DNA from: Annulohypoxylon bovei var. microspora | Lineage: Eukaryota; Ascomycota; Sordariomycetes; Xylariales; Hypoxylaceae | Assembly: GCA_022836615.1 (NCBI GenBank) | Contig: MU405224.1 | Coordinates: 124,001 to 188,000 of the forward strand | DNA length: 64,000 nt | Direction: 5' to 3' | Shown: piece after piece, positions 22,210 through 32,808 of the stretch | Layout of the letters: every line of letters begins with the position of its first letter | Numbering within the stretch: position 1 is the stretch's first letter | The notes under the pieces: model-generated | Seen by the model: only the letters and a program-made list of their open reading frames with translations | The model's database searches: none | What the model was told of the DNA's origin: nothing | Translations under genes and position numbers: made by a program

Positions 22210-23004
22210 TCACCCCCCAGCCGTAGTCGTACCATCGACATCCAGCATGAAGCCGGGGCTCCAGTACTCCCACTCGTCGGCCTGCTTGTCGACCCACAGC
22301 ATGCCCTCGCCCAGCAGGTCCTCGACGGCGGTCTGGGCGCGGGCCCTCGTCCAACGCAGGTTAACCATCAGCATCGAGACGCTCACGTAGCCCAGGACCT
22401 GGACGGCCTCCAGCACGGCGCTCTGGTCGGTGTTCAGCTCCTTGGGCACGGAGCGGATGTAGGGCTTGTTGCCGACCCGGATGACGGAGTAGCTGGAGCC
22501 CAGCGGCTTCAGGGTGCCGACGGCGCGCAGCACGTCGTCGTCGGTCACCTCGGGCGCGCCCTCCATGCGCCCGCGCCCCAGCCGCTCCCGCAGCTCCCGC
22601 ACCCCGATCAGCCCGCCGTTCTCGCCGCGCGTCGCCCCGCACACCTCCACCACGCGCACCGCCAGCTCGAAGTAGAAGTCGTTGACGCTGCGGCCGAGCA
22701 GCTGCGCCCACAGGTTGCTTCCCATCCCGCCTCCCCCGGAGGAGGAGGAGGAGGATGAGGAGGCGAGAGGGTCGACGCCGATGGCGGTGCACATGCGCGC
22801 GAACTGGGCGCGGAAGCTGGGGTCCGACCGGATGTCCTTGGCGTGCGTCTGCGCGAACTGCTGCAGCAGCGACCGGAACACCGACAGCTGCGTCTCGAGC
22901 GCCGCGGCGTCGCTCGTGCGCAGCGTGTTCCCGTGCGAGGCGTACTGCGCCGAGGTCAGGCGCGAGCGGTCGAAGGCCGCGAGGCCGACGCCTTTGCGGG
23001 ACAT
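22210..23004 (-). CDS. SNF8: ESCRT-II subunit SNF8/VPS22 (EAP30 family)
   Basis: This is a 264-residue intronless homologue of Vps22/Snf8, a core subunit of ESCRT-II. With Vps25 and Vps36 it sorts ubiquitinated cargo into multivesicular endosomes. The N terminus MSRKGVGLAAFDRSR is the conserved family start. It is followed by a helical stretch (LETQLSVFRSLLQQFA) and two winged-helix domains, the second containing LNTDQSAVLEAVQVLGYVS and ending WEYWSPGF. A Ser8-Gly4 insert (about residues 81-92) interrupts the conserved region before the motif DFYFELAVRVVEVC. The sequence is very GC-rich with strong G/C third positions. Its start lies 624 bp from that of RPS16, arranged divergently. Length is normal for fungal Snf8. 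Confidence 0.95.
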   Translation of the reverse strand: MSRKGVGLAAFDRSRLTSAQYASHGNTLRTSDAAALETQLSVFRSLLQQFAQTHAKDIRSDPSFRAQFARMCTAIGVDPLASSSSSSSSGGGGMGSNLWAQLLGRSVNDFYFELAVRVVEVCGATRGENGGLIGVRELRERLGRGRMEGAPEVTDDDVLRAVGTLKPLGSSYSVIRVGNKPYIRSVPKELNTDQSAVLEAVQVLGYVSVSMLMVNLRWTRARAQTAVEDLLGEGMLWVDKQADEWEYWSPGFMLDVDGTTTAGG

Positions 23005-23628
23005 TTTTAGAGGGGGCCTCTTTACTTTTATTTTATTGTTTCGGTGAAAGTCACGACGTTGTAGATGGGGGAGGTGTTGGAGGTGGGTGGTTGGAAGTAG
23101 TTAGAAGAGCACGTGAACTCGGGTCACTAGAATAATATAGTTTATAGCAAACATAAATTTACACAACAAAGAGACTGTTGAGTCTTTAAACCGGTTAATA
23201 ACTATATAATTCCTGATAACTATACAATGAATTTGTAGTTAGTTAAGTGTAGTTGCAATGTACATAGTAAAGTAAGGTACTTGATATATGTCTGCCGTGA
23301 TGCCTCTTCGAGGGGCAGAAAGCTGACTATCGATATTAAGTACCCACCTACTCCACTCAAATTTGATTACATAAGAGCTAATAGTTCAAAGCTAGTGGAG
23401 TATAATGTCCCGCCGGGTTTTCTTCGGCTCTTCCGCATTCACCTTTCCACACCTTGTTCCCAACACATCTCTAGCGTATTTCGAGGGCACAAACCCTTTT
23501 TCATCTTTTCGCCAAAAAATTGTCACTCTCCAACATCACCAATTCGACCGTACCCTCTTATTCAAGCCTAGGCACTCTTTAGTTGCGAATCCCTTCACAC
23601 CCAACCTCACTCAGATAGATACACAACC
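23005..23628. promoter_or_regulatory. Divergent promoter region, SNF8 / RPS16
   Basis: The RPS16-proximal 230 bp are pyrimidine-rich (for example TTCACCTTTCCACACC near 23440), a style common before highly transcribed fungal genes. The middle (about 23130-23280) is AT-rich. No single element is defined firmly. Confidence 0.5.
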
Positions 23629-24390
23629 ATGTCTTCCAACAGTGTACAGTGCTTCGGCAAGAAGAAGACGGCTACGGCTGTCGCCCACTGCAAGGTTAGT
23701 TTATTCAATCATCCACAACAAGAGACGGGAGCGGCATGCGATAGAGCGACGTCAACGTCAACGTCGTTGTCGCTAGAGACGGAAAGACATATTAATTTGG
23801 ACTACCGGGATACTAACGATATCACTCCTCAATCTAGGCGGGCTCTGGTCTCATCAAGGTTAACGGACGACCGCTATCCCTGGTCCAGCCCGAGATTCTG
23901 CGATTCAAGGTACGAACGAACATCTTCCACATTTCCGATATCCAATACGTCTTCGAACATTCATTCTACACATTCTCGTTGTAGAATGGGTGTTCTTCCT
24001 TCTACAATAAACCATAGACCATCACCAAACACCCGAAAGACTTTTTAAAACAGATCGAATCGGAGGTATAAAGATTTAACAAACTAACAACGCGTCAAGG
24101 TCTACGAACCCCTCCTCATTATTGGCCTCGACAAGTTCGCCCAGGTCGACATCCGCGTGCGCGTCACCGGCGGTGGTCACACCTCGCAAGTCTACGCCGT
24201 CCGTCAGTCAATCGCCAAGGCCCTGATCGCCTACTACCAGAAGTTCGTCGACGAGCACTCCAAGAACATGCTCAAGCAGGCCCTCGTCCAGTACGACCGC
24301 ACCCTCCTCGTCGCCGACAACCGTCGGTGCGAGCCCAAGAAGTTCGGCGGTCCCGGTGCCCGCGCCCGGTACCAGAAATCCTACCGTTAA
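23629..24390 (+). CDS. RPS16: 40S ribosomal protein S16 (uS9)
   Basis: This is cytosolic small-subunit protein uS9, whose C-terminal tail reaches the P-site tRNA. Exons are 23629-23694, 23838-23909 and 24100-24390, giving 142 residues (the yeast protein is 143). Both introns are phase 0: 143 nt (GTTAGT, branch TACTAAC, TCTAG) and 190 nt (GTACGA, branch ACTAAC, TCAAG). The first exon encodes VQCFGKKKTATAVAHCK, the second AGSGLIKVNGRPLSLVQP, and the last contains DIRVRVTGGGHTSQVYAVRQ and ends with the invariant ARARYQKSYR. The last exon uses almost only C- and G-ending codons, typical of a highly expressed fungal gene. Introns near the 5' end of ribosomal protein genes are common. Confidence 0.98.
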
Positions 24391-25584
24391 AGAGATGCTC
24401 TCCGCTCTTTGCTGGGGTTTGGGGATGGGACGAACTTGGTGTTACCTATGGGAGGCCGGGAGATCGTGGTAGATGGGAAGAAAAGAAAAGGGACTGGCCA
24501 CAGGAACAGCTGGCGCTTCTTTTTCTTTCTTATTACCCGGTCTCCTCCTTTTTTGCGCAACGAAATCGGGAGGTCGGCTAATGGCGGTTGGTCGGAAACC
24601 TCTGGAGTCTTAAGAGAAAAGGCAAATCCTTTACGAGGGCTATCTCGACTACTACGGATGCCCTCAGCTCTCTATTATTGATGCATTTGCATGGCCTGGT
24701 TGTAAAGGGATTAGGCAAACGAAATGACAAAATTCTTCTAAAAAAAAATAGTGAACTCGTGCTGGCCTAGAACTCCGTGATGTGATGTAAGTGAGATGTC
24801 TAGATGATGGGTTGCTCTTAGGTCATCTAAGACTTTGGAGGTTTGTACAAATCCTATTATGGATTAAACCATTTTAATGTTCTATCGACAAAGGGCTTAA
24901 AAAGACTTTAAGTTCTCATTCCAACAAGTGTCTATGGTTTGAAACTATAGTAATACAACACAGCCCGGCATAGAGTATAGGATCTACTACGTAGCATCGT
25001 CTCATAGCCCGACCCATATTCACAATATCATTGAAAGACAGCCCGCTCGTCGAAGTATCATAAATCATCAATTAGGACCATTAACGAATTAGGTACGCGA
25101 AGGAGGAATGAACCTATGCTACTCTACTCTACCATGCCAACCAGGACCCCAACCGTGACCAAAGCCAAGTTCCCGCCCATGCTATACATCGATATAGGTG
25201 ATGCTCGCCTCTCGGCTCTATCAGAAGCTCCAGCTCCGTCTCCGTTGGAGAAAAGAAAAAAAGGTCTATAGTAGGTAGTTATACAACAGGAAAGGGAAGT
25301 GAAGTTAGCCAAGACCAGAAAAACGACAAACACCAAAGAATGCGTACGTGCGTGAACGCGGCGTATAAGCAACATAATGCGATGCGATGTAACGGAAAAG
25401 AAAGAGAAGAAAACAAAAAAGCCGGCTCCTAAGCTTAGAGCATGTCGTCGCGTAGGTTCGTAGGTGTTGTTCTCCGAGTGTCTAGGTGAACCAAAACCGA
25501 CATCCACAAAGCATGTTGAGGATGCTAATGTTCGACCGATCCCTTCATCCACCCATTTGAGTAACCAGTCCAGCCCAAAACACT
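24391..25584. other. Intergenic, convergent 3' regions of RPS16 and AAR2
   Basis: This holds 3' UTR material. A poly-A run (about 24740-24748) and AT-rich sequence lie at 24830-25060. The open frame 25124-25597 on the minus strand overlaps the last codons of AAR2 and has hydrophobic stretches but no recognisable family. I treat it as a chance frame in the AAR2 3' UTR. Confidence 0.6.
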
Positions 25585-27204
25585 TCACTTCTCCCACGAA
25601 ACCAGCCCCGTCTCCCTGCCACCGTCATCCAAATGCACGACGACGGGCGCGAACTCGCCGCGCTCGTCCTCGTCCTCGAAGTCGGACATCTCGGCGCGGA
25701 CCTCCTCGCCGTCCTCGAGGGTCAGGGTGCCGGCGCGCACGTACTCGCCCCTGAGGTCCCAGCCGCGGCGCCAGAGCCAGGCCTCGAGGGCGGAGAAGGC
25801 CTCGCCGGCGGCGTGCTGGGCGGGCGAGATGCGGTCGGCGAGGGCGAGCAGGCGCTCGTCGAGGCGCGCCTTGTAGGTCACGAGCGCGCGCTGCAGCCTG
25901 CGCGACTGCTCCGGCATCATGTCCAGGATGTCGCCCTCGAGGTACCGGTCGTTGTAGACGAGCTGCGCGTGGAAGGCGCGGATCAGGTGGAGCGCGAGGC
26001 GCGGCCGCTGCACCGACAGGTCGAAGCACCGGAATATGAGCCGGTTGGTGAGGAACCACCACTGCTCCAGGCACGAGAGGTTGCCCAGGTGCATGCCTGT
26101 TAGGAAGGCGACCGACAGCTCCCCGACGAGGTCGTCGAGGTGGAGCCCGTCGGAGCCGTTCTCGAGCGTCGAGATCACGAAGCTGGTCGGGTCGAGGGCC
26201 TGCTTGGTGCGCTCGCTGCCTTGCGCTGCTGGGTCGATTAGCGGCGCGTTCATGGGGAACGTAAAGCGAAGCGGTGGTTTGCCGGTGGCGTATAGGCGCG
26301 CTTCTTCTGCTATCGTCGCATCACCAACAACACCATCCAAGGTGGTGATTTGCCAGCTCTTCTGAGTCGTGCCTGTTATCCTGTTGAGGAGCCTCGGGTG
26401 AATTGCCGAAGTCAGCTGGGACCAAATCGTCTCGTTGGTCAAAAACGAGGGGAGCTCGGTATCTTTCTTGGGTGGCGAGAGGCGCACCCCCGACGCAACG
26501 GCCCGTAATTGATAAGGTGAGAGGCTGTCAAATGCTTCTTTTAACCTTTCCCTTTGGAACCGTTCCTCGGCATGGCTAGCGGGCTCGCCGAGGATTTCGT
26601 TGAAATTGTCCCATTGCTTGACGTAGACCTCGGCTTGCTCCCATTCCTCCCGCTCTGGAGTGACGAGCCAATATGCGCTCCGGGACGATGTTAATTCAGA
26701 GGGGGCGACCCAGATTAGATGCGCCCCGGGCGGGATCTCGCGAAATCCCGGGAATGGGTTTCTTGTCGAGAAGGACATTGTGTCGCAGCCAACTGTGAAG
26801 TTCGACGGCAGGTCATCCAGGATGAGGACATCGCCGCCGGTAGGAAAAACATCTTTAGCTTTAAGGTCTGATGGATTTTCCATGACCGTGTCTAGGTCTA
26901 AGGACCGCTCTGGGGTCCGCCTAGACTCCGTGAGTCGAAGAGTTCCTAGAGGGTAGGCGCCTAGGGTTATGAGAGACTCGACGGATTTGGTGCGTTCAGG
27001 GAGACATGGTCTCGATGAATTTGCGGCTGATTTGGTGTTGGTGTTGGGAGGCAAACGATCTGTGGAGGGAAATAGATCTGGAGCTGGGTGTGGATAGATC
27101 GGGGCCTTCACCCCACTATTACCACCATTGCCCGATCTTGATTTGATACTCTGCGGATCCCTGTCCGGAAATGAGGCGGCTGAGGGCACCTTAGCAGACG
27201 GCAT
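25585..27204 (-). CDS. AAR2: AAR2, U5 snRNP assembly factor
   Basis: Aar2 binds Prp8 during cytoplasmic U5 snRNP assembly and is later exchanged for Brr2. The open frame is 539 residues without introns. The Aar2 N-terminal beta domain starts near residue 120 with GDVLILDDLPSNFTVGCD and continues with PFPGFREIPPGAHLIWVAPSE. The helical C-terminal domain contains ELSVAFLTGMHLGNLSCLEQW and RALVTYKARLDERLL. The C-terminal tail is acidic (MSDFEDEDERGEF). The first about 107 residues are Ser/Pro-rich and not conserved, so the true start may be the in-frame ATG at 26883 (MENPSDLK), giving 432 residues nearer the family length. The 3' third (25600-26090) is strikingly GC-rich against the 5' part. The gene converges with RPS16. 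Confidence 0.93.
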   Translation of the reverse strand: MPSAKVPSAASFPDRDPQSIKSRSGNGGNSGVKAPIYPHPAPDLFPSTDRLPPNTNTKSAANSSRPCLPERTKSVESLITLGAYPLGTLRLTESRRTPERSLDLDTVMENPSDLKAKDVFPTGGDVLILDDLPSNFTVGCDTMSFSTRNPFPGFREIPPGAHLIWVAPSELTSSRSAYWLVTPEREEWEQAEVYVKQWDNFNEILGEPASHAEERFQRERLKEAFDSLSPYQLRAVASGVRLSPPKKDTELPSFLTNETIWSQLTSAIHPRLLNRITGTTQKSWQITTLDGVVGDATIAEEARLYATGKPPLRFTFPMNAPLIDPAAQGSERTKQALDPTSFVISTLENGSDGLHLDDLVGELSVAFLTGMHLGNLSCLEQWWFLTNRLIFRCFDLSVQRPRLALHLIRAFHAQLVYNDRYLEGDILDMMPEQSRRLQRALVTYKARLDERLLALADRISPAQHAAGEAFSALEAWLWRRGWDLRGEYVRAGTLTLEDGEEVRAEMSDFEDEDERGEFAPVVVHLDDGGRETGLVSWEK

Positions 27205-30200
27205 GTTTCAGTGCCCACGGTGATTGAAATAATGATAATGACTTTGAATAGATTGTGAGCTTGACGACACCGAGAGTTACAACTTGTGAAAGCAAAAGTT
27301 ATGTCTCTAAGTTAGCAGCTCAGATCATAGGTAGGTCGATAGGTCGATAGGTCTGTCACTAAACGTATCGACGAGGATGCCTCCCACAACTACCATGCAT
27401 CTATCATTTGATATTGTAAGTGTCTACATTTTTAAAAAGGGAGAGCTGATTTTCAGGGTCTTTCCTTAAGCAGAATTATTGATAGGTGGAACTGGAAGGA
27501 GACAGGGAAGGGATAGTAGCTAGACAGAGTCAATTCGCAAGTTGGCTACGTCATAAGCCGCGCTCTGATGTAGACTAACACCTATGGTAGTCGCTCTCCT
27601 ATTGAACGTCATTGTCTGTGAGAGAGGGCACGACCGATTTGATAGTATATACGATAGCGATAAGCACCTTCATTATTAAGTAGGTAGTTAACATTCCAAT
27701 ATTGCTCTGACACGTCGTGGATTATTAAGCATTGACTACCTAGTTCTAGATTATCAGCGGAGGATGTACGTTGGCATATAGGTGATAATACTATAGTGTG
27801 GCGTGGCTGTAGCGAATATATTTCATGACAGAGTGTCGTGGAAGACGATCAATGATACTGTTCATCTGGTTCGATGTCGCGGTAGATGTAAAGAAGGTTT
27901 GTTCCCGCAATGACATTTGAGCTAATTAGAAGTGTTGCTGAATTAGTCTATTTGAATTGTCTGATCCCCTCGTATTGGATATACCGAGCGGTAACATTTC
28001 TTGGCCCATGAAGAGTGCCCGGTAAGATGGTGCGTTCTTAATAAAGTTGTTGGGTTATTCGACTAGGTTGAATATTCATACTATCTGTCCATATGGATGA
28101 CAGCGATTGACCCCTATTTGCGGTGCTGGTAAGCTCGATACTTACAATACTAACATTTGCTTCTTATATGAAACAAACTGTCGTTATAGAAGCGAAACAA
28201 GATATGTTTTCTTGGAAGTCGACGCTAAAGTTAAACCTACATTGACTTTATGCGGCCACAAGCCAAAGGTAAGTAAACGGAAGGCCAATGAAGGCCAATG
28301 AGGATGCTATTCATCCATTTATATGTAAATCAGCAAGTATGTGTAAGCAGCGGGGTTACATAGTGGCTAACAAATCAGCCTCAAGTATTAGACCCCAAAC
28401 ATGTGTTGTATGAGTAAGTGAGGTTGCTGGAAGAGAGTCTAACCTTATGAGTTCATCCCGATAGTACCTAAGTAGATACATGTAGCCTATTAAGTCCTAT
28501 TCATCCGAACAGACGCTAGAGTCAAAAGAGCAAGAGCCACGATCAACCTTCCTACCTATCTGAGCTTGGGATGAACACTAAATTAAATAAAAGCCATTAT
28601 AGTATTTAAGGAATAAAATAAAATAAAAATAAAAATAGACGAACGACGCTATCCTCAAGGTTACATCGAGACATTCTAAACCCTTCCTCGACCCGCATAC
28701 GGGCCACCAAGAACCAGGAGAGCACGCGAGGCACGAGGCACGTCAACGTTTTTTGTGGGTTTAGCGGCCCGCTGCATTGGCCATGGCCGGGGTTGCGTCC
28801 CAACGGTGCTCGCATGGCAATCGAGCTAAGACCCCTTGTCTAGTCCGACCTCTGTCTTCCACACCAACACAAACCGCACTTTCCAGATTCCCGAATCTAC
28901 CTAAACTCATCTGCATCTAATACTTAATCGCCCTTTATTTTTTTAGATTCTCGGGGATTTTTATTTCTTAAACGCACTAAGGATTGACACTTGTAACGTC
29001 ACTAGTTCAAGGCCGTTCCCGGACTTTGGGAGGAGGCTAGACATGGGTCTTCAAGTTTGGTTGGCCTATGACTTCGTTCGTCCATAGTTTCTATAAGTCG
29101 GTCGAATAAACAAAGCCGTCGACCTGGCTAGGTAAGATGCATTATGTATTTCATTTAGACATGTACTATAGGTACATTATCGTGCTATACTAACGCAATG
29201 TATGAGCTTAGCAGATGTTACCTTAAGTACCTACATATAAGCTTCTTTAGTTTCAATATATTCTCGAGGCAAACATTAAAAGGAGAGTTCACCTCGACTA
29301 TTTCCACTAGAGTGGAAAGGCCCACAAATCAATGCATGAGCTTAAGCTTTGTAAGCTCTTCTGGAAGCTCTTCATGAAATAGCCTAAAGCGACTTCAGCT
29401 GTTTAGATATGTATCTTAAGCTTTCCTCGTGAGACACTCTGATATCATGGCGTTACTCGGCTGTTTTAAGTGGTTGGAAATGGTTATCAAACTATTCCAC
29501 GGCGAGATTTCTGCAATTCTGCAAAATGTAAGTTATGCTTGGCACAACCAAAAATATTTTCAGGGGTATTTACAAGCTTTTTTACGAAGGTCAAGGCCAA
29601 AAGTTTCGCACATCAGCCAAGGGCCAACCCGTATAAATTAAAACAAATACGCACCGTGTGGCGTGCCTTTCTTTAGTGGCTAAGCTGCTTAGGCCGTAAC
29701 GGTAATCCACTAGAATATAGTGGACAGATCACTATTAGGTCTAGGTCTTAGCCTAAAGTTAATACAGTGTTTACTTCTTCCTTTTGATTACGCACTGGGT
29801 AAGGAACGTGGCTGATGTGCGAAACTTTTGGCCTTGACCTTCGTAAGTAGGTATTATTTAATACTTATCACATTTTTATATCCACCAAAAAGAATAGTTT
29901 AATATACATACTTATTAACAGTGGTGGTAACCTATTAACACCTAGTAGCACAATTAGTAGCAACACGCTTGGTGTCACGGGAAGGAGTACCTAGTGACTT
30001 AGGAGATTCGACTAGGAAGATTGGATGTAACGATGGGTCGGTAGGATCGGCTGTGCGTCTACAGAATAGATACCTACATACATAACTTATATACCTGGGT
30101 ACGTAGACGTCTTGTGTAACCACACCTAATAAACCCCCGACTTGCCAACAAGACTAGTAGCCCTAAGGGGCCTTCTTGTCAACACATGGATTCCTCGTGG

Positions 30201-31197
30201 CTACGGTGGTACAAGAAACTAAGGCACCCTAATTTAGAGTGCGTCTTTTTTACCCTACCTGCTTACATATCTTGACATCAGAAACGCATGGGTGATGTGG
30301 TAGTGTTCCAGATCCCCGGGATTTTATACAGTAGTGGCTGGCTGGTTGCCTTACAACGACTTTGGCCGAGGCAAATCTGTATGGTGAAGACACATCAAAG
30401 GAATCACAAGACATATAATCGTAGCACCATGGCATGTTAACTTCAAACGCAACTTTGATTAATACCCGGATATCTCGGGCAAAAACGAAGGATTATTCCA
30501 GCAGGTTCTTCGTAGTTCCGTCGAATTGCTAGTCTGGACCAGAGAGCCGAGACATTCCCCTTTGCAGGGAAGAAAAAACCACTCCCGTGCTGTAAATAGA
30601 TATGTCCGGCGAAATATGTAAAAGAGAACAGAAGGCATGCCGAAGGCCTACGCCGCGGAGAGAAGAGCTCGTCGCGAAATAGGCCAGACCTTAACACAAA
30701 AGCCGCCGCACCATGACCAAATATGACCTTTTGAGCCTAGAAGCTCTAATATCATTGTTTCATACCCGCCTTCCCAGACACCCAACCAAATGCAAGGCTC
30801 ATCATCTCCCGCCCTCGCCGCCCACGGTCCCCGATGCTGTATGCGAGAAATCAATGTTGGTCATTAGAATGCGTGTGCTTCGAATACATCCACGCTGATC
30901 CGAGCCAGAAATGCTCCGAACGCAATGCTGTCGTAAAAAACGTCACCAAGTTCTAACATCGTGCGAATCAATCGAATCAGATGATGTAAGTTTTGTTGCT
31001 GCGGGGGGGAATCACTGCGTATCGTACACCAGGCAGGACGGTGCCGAGACTTTATAGACTTTTAAAAATCCATTAAGAAAAAAAAAAAAAAAAGGGGAGG
31101 AAATATGGAGTCGAGCCACCCCGGCAGACGTCGCCTCTAGGACTAGACTACTACCTACTAGTAGCTATCTAGGCCACGGCCACGATGAGTCGGAGTT
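27205..31197. other. Gene-poor intergenic region
   Basis: About 4 kb contains no recognisable gene. It contains a foldback element (29582-29846) and an A17-type homopolymer just downstream of the zinc-finger gene (about 31077-31093). A tandem of AGGTCGATAG-like words lies at 27330-27350 near the AAR2 start. Open frames at 28107, 28606, 29429, 30250, 30443 and 30713 are short and lack protein-like character. Confidence 0.6.
29582..29846. mobile_element. Foldback/MITE-like element with perfect 38-bp inverted arms
   Basis: The left arm 29582-29619 (TTACGAAGGTCAAGG...) and the right arm 29809-29846 are exact reverse complements over 38 bases, enclosing 189 bp. The interior is itself palindromic in steps, with GGCTAAG paired to CTTAGCC and a CCACTA/TAGTGG hairpin near the centre, so the whole unit could fold into one long cruciform. 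There is no coding capacity. I could not find a convincing target duplication at the arm ends, so a non-autonomous DNA transposon is a probable identity rather than a proven one. Confidence 0.65.
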
Positions 31198-32808
31198 CTA
31201 TTCCCGCTGGCTACCATATATATTTTGATTCTGCGGTCCATATGGCGATGCCGGCTGTTGATACCCTTGATACATGTGGTTCGTAGGGCTGTACTCGGGG
31301 AGTTGTTGCTGCGGTACCGTCGCCGAAGGGGGCGCAGGATACTGAGTTGGCTGGTAGCCGATAGGGGGCAGTTGTACCTGTCGACTGGCCGTATACGACG
31401 ACGGTGCCTGTCCTGAATCGCCAGCTTGCGGGTCTCCTGCGCCGTTCTGAGCGGCAGCGGCGGCGGCAGCATGGCGTTGGCGGTCGGCCTCTTCAGCCGC
31501 CTTCCGTTGCTGATCCTCCTCCTTCTTGCGAGCCTTCCATTCTTTTCGAATCTCCTTGAACTCTATACAATCAATATGGTTAGCAAGCGCCATGTTTTTA
31601 GTTCGACTTTCCTTGTAGGGATCACACTGGTCTTGGCCTAGCAGGAGCTAGGTGACCAACCGGCATGAGTCCGGCTCAATGCCTAAACAGCGCTCTGTCC
31701 CCCCACCAACTAATGAGATGATAAAGATGATAATAACATCTCCGCGCACCACTCATCTTATACGCGTATTGATAAAAAAAGCAGAATGGGATGATAAACC
31801 TACCTTCAGGGGTCCGTTTCTGTCCATGGCTCTGCATTGTTACGTGCGCATTCAGATGATTAAGCGTACCGTAAGCTTTTTCGCAGCCCTGCCACCCACA
31901 TTTATACATACGCTCGATTTCTTCATACCGTCTCCGAGGTCGCTTGTGCTGCTGGGCTCCAGGGATAGGAACAAAGGAGTAGACCTGCTGCGCACCATAC
32001 TGTCAATGAAATCAGCTACTTCACACAATAGTATAGGAGAACACGATTAGTGCTCGTTACAATTAGCAGATACCGGCGCGTGCTCAGACGGTGAATATGC
32101 TCCGTCTGATCGCCAGCCCAAAGAATTTTCCACGACAGATGTTACTTCTCACCATGTACACAAAATAGGAACCAAACCCTTAAACTATAAAAGACAATTA
32201 CCTACCTGAGCTGGTCGCCCCGGGGCTGCGGATTGCGTGTGAGGGTAGACTGAATGGGGATGCGGCATCTGCCCAGGCGCGCCTGGGTGCCCGTAGTTTG
32301 CCCAGTCAGGTCGGGGCTGCGCATAGAGGCTGCCGGCGCTCTGCGGGTAGTTATGCGACATATCTTGAGGGGGCGGCGCGTAGGGCGAGTATTGGTTAGG
32401 AGGCGCGTACGTAGGGCTAGGTGCCGCGATTGAAGGATCTATGGGTACATCGGTGTCAGATTTGACTTGCTGGGATTGATGGTTGCGCCCATCTTGCATA
32501 GGCATGGACGGACTTGTTGGTGTTTGCGCCATACCTCCGCTGCTGCCGCTATGGTTGCTTGCTGGATGGTACTGACGAAGACTATGTTCTGGAAAAGAAC
32601 TGGTCGACCTCGCAGATTGCGGGTACGCTCCGTACTCTGAGGTCGGCGTTGCAGTCGTAGGATAGCTATTCCCCCTCGCTTCCTGGTTGCTGGAATAGTG
32701 TGCAGCAGACGCGTGATCTGCGGAAGCTTCAGACTGAGTGTCGCCGTAGGTGCTTGGATAGGGCGAAGGCAAACCTGACTGCGAATATTCGGGTACGCTC
32801 CGTTCCAT
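31198..32808 (-). CDS. C2H2 zinc-finger transcription factor with Gln/Pro/Tyr-rich flanks
   Basis: Exons are 32808-32206, 31999-31804 and 31562-31198, giving 387 residues with introns of 206 and 241 nt (donors GTAGGT and GTAGGT). The middle exon encodes the conserved core VYSFVPIPGAQQHKRPRRR, followed by a single C2H2 finger: CGWQGC, then H-x5-H in LNHLNAHVTMQSHG. It is followed after the second splice by the basic helix EFKEIRKEWKARKKEED. The N-terminal 200 residues are Ser/Pro/Tyr-rich with the family-like stretch MAQTPTSPSMP, and the C terminus is Gln/Pro/Tyr-rich (PPIGYQPTQYP). I recognise it as a fungal one-finger regulator family but not its target genes. The chosen ATG (MERSVPEYSQ) is the first in frame. 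The frame stays open upstream to about 33070 without another ATG, so an upstream exon is possible. Confidence 0.85.

Noticed and set aside
25124..25597. 157-codon minus-strand frame with hydrophobic stretches
   Set aside because: It lies in the AAR2 3' UTR, overlaps the AAR2 stop in another frame, and has no clean helix pattern or family resemblance.
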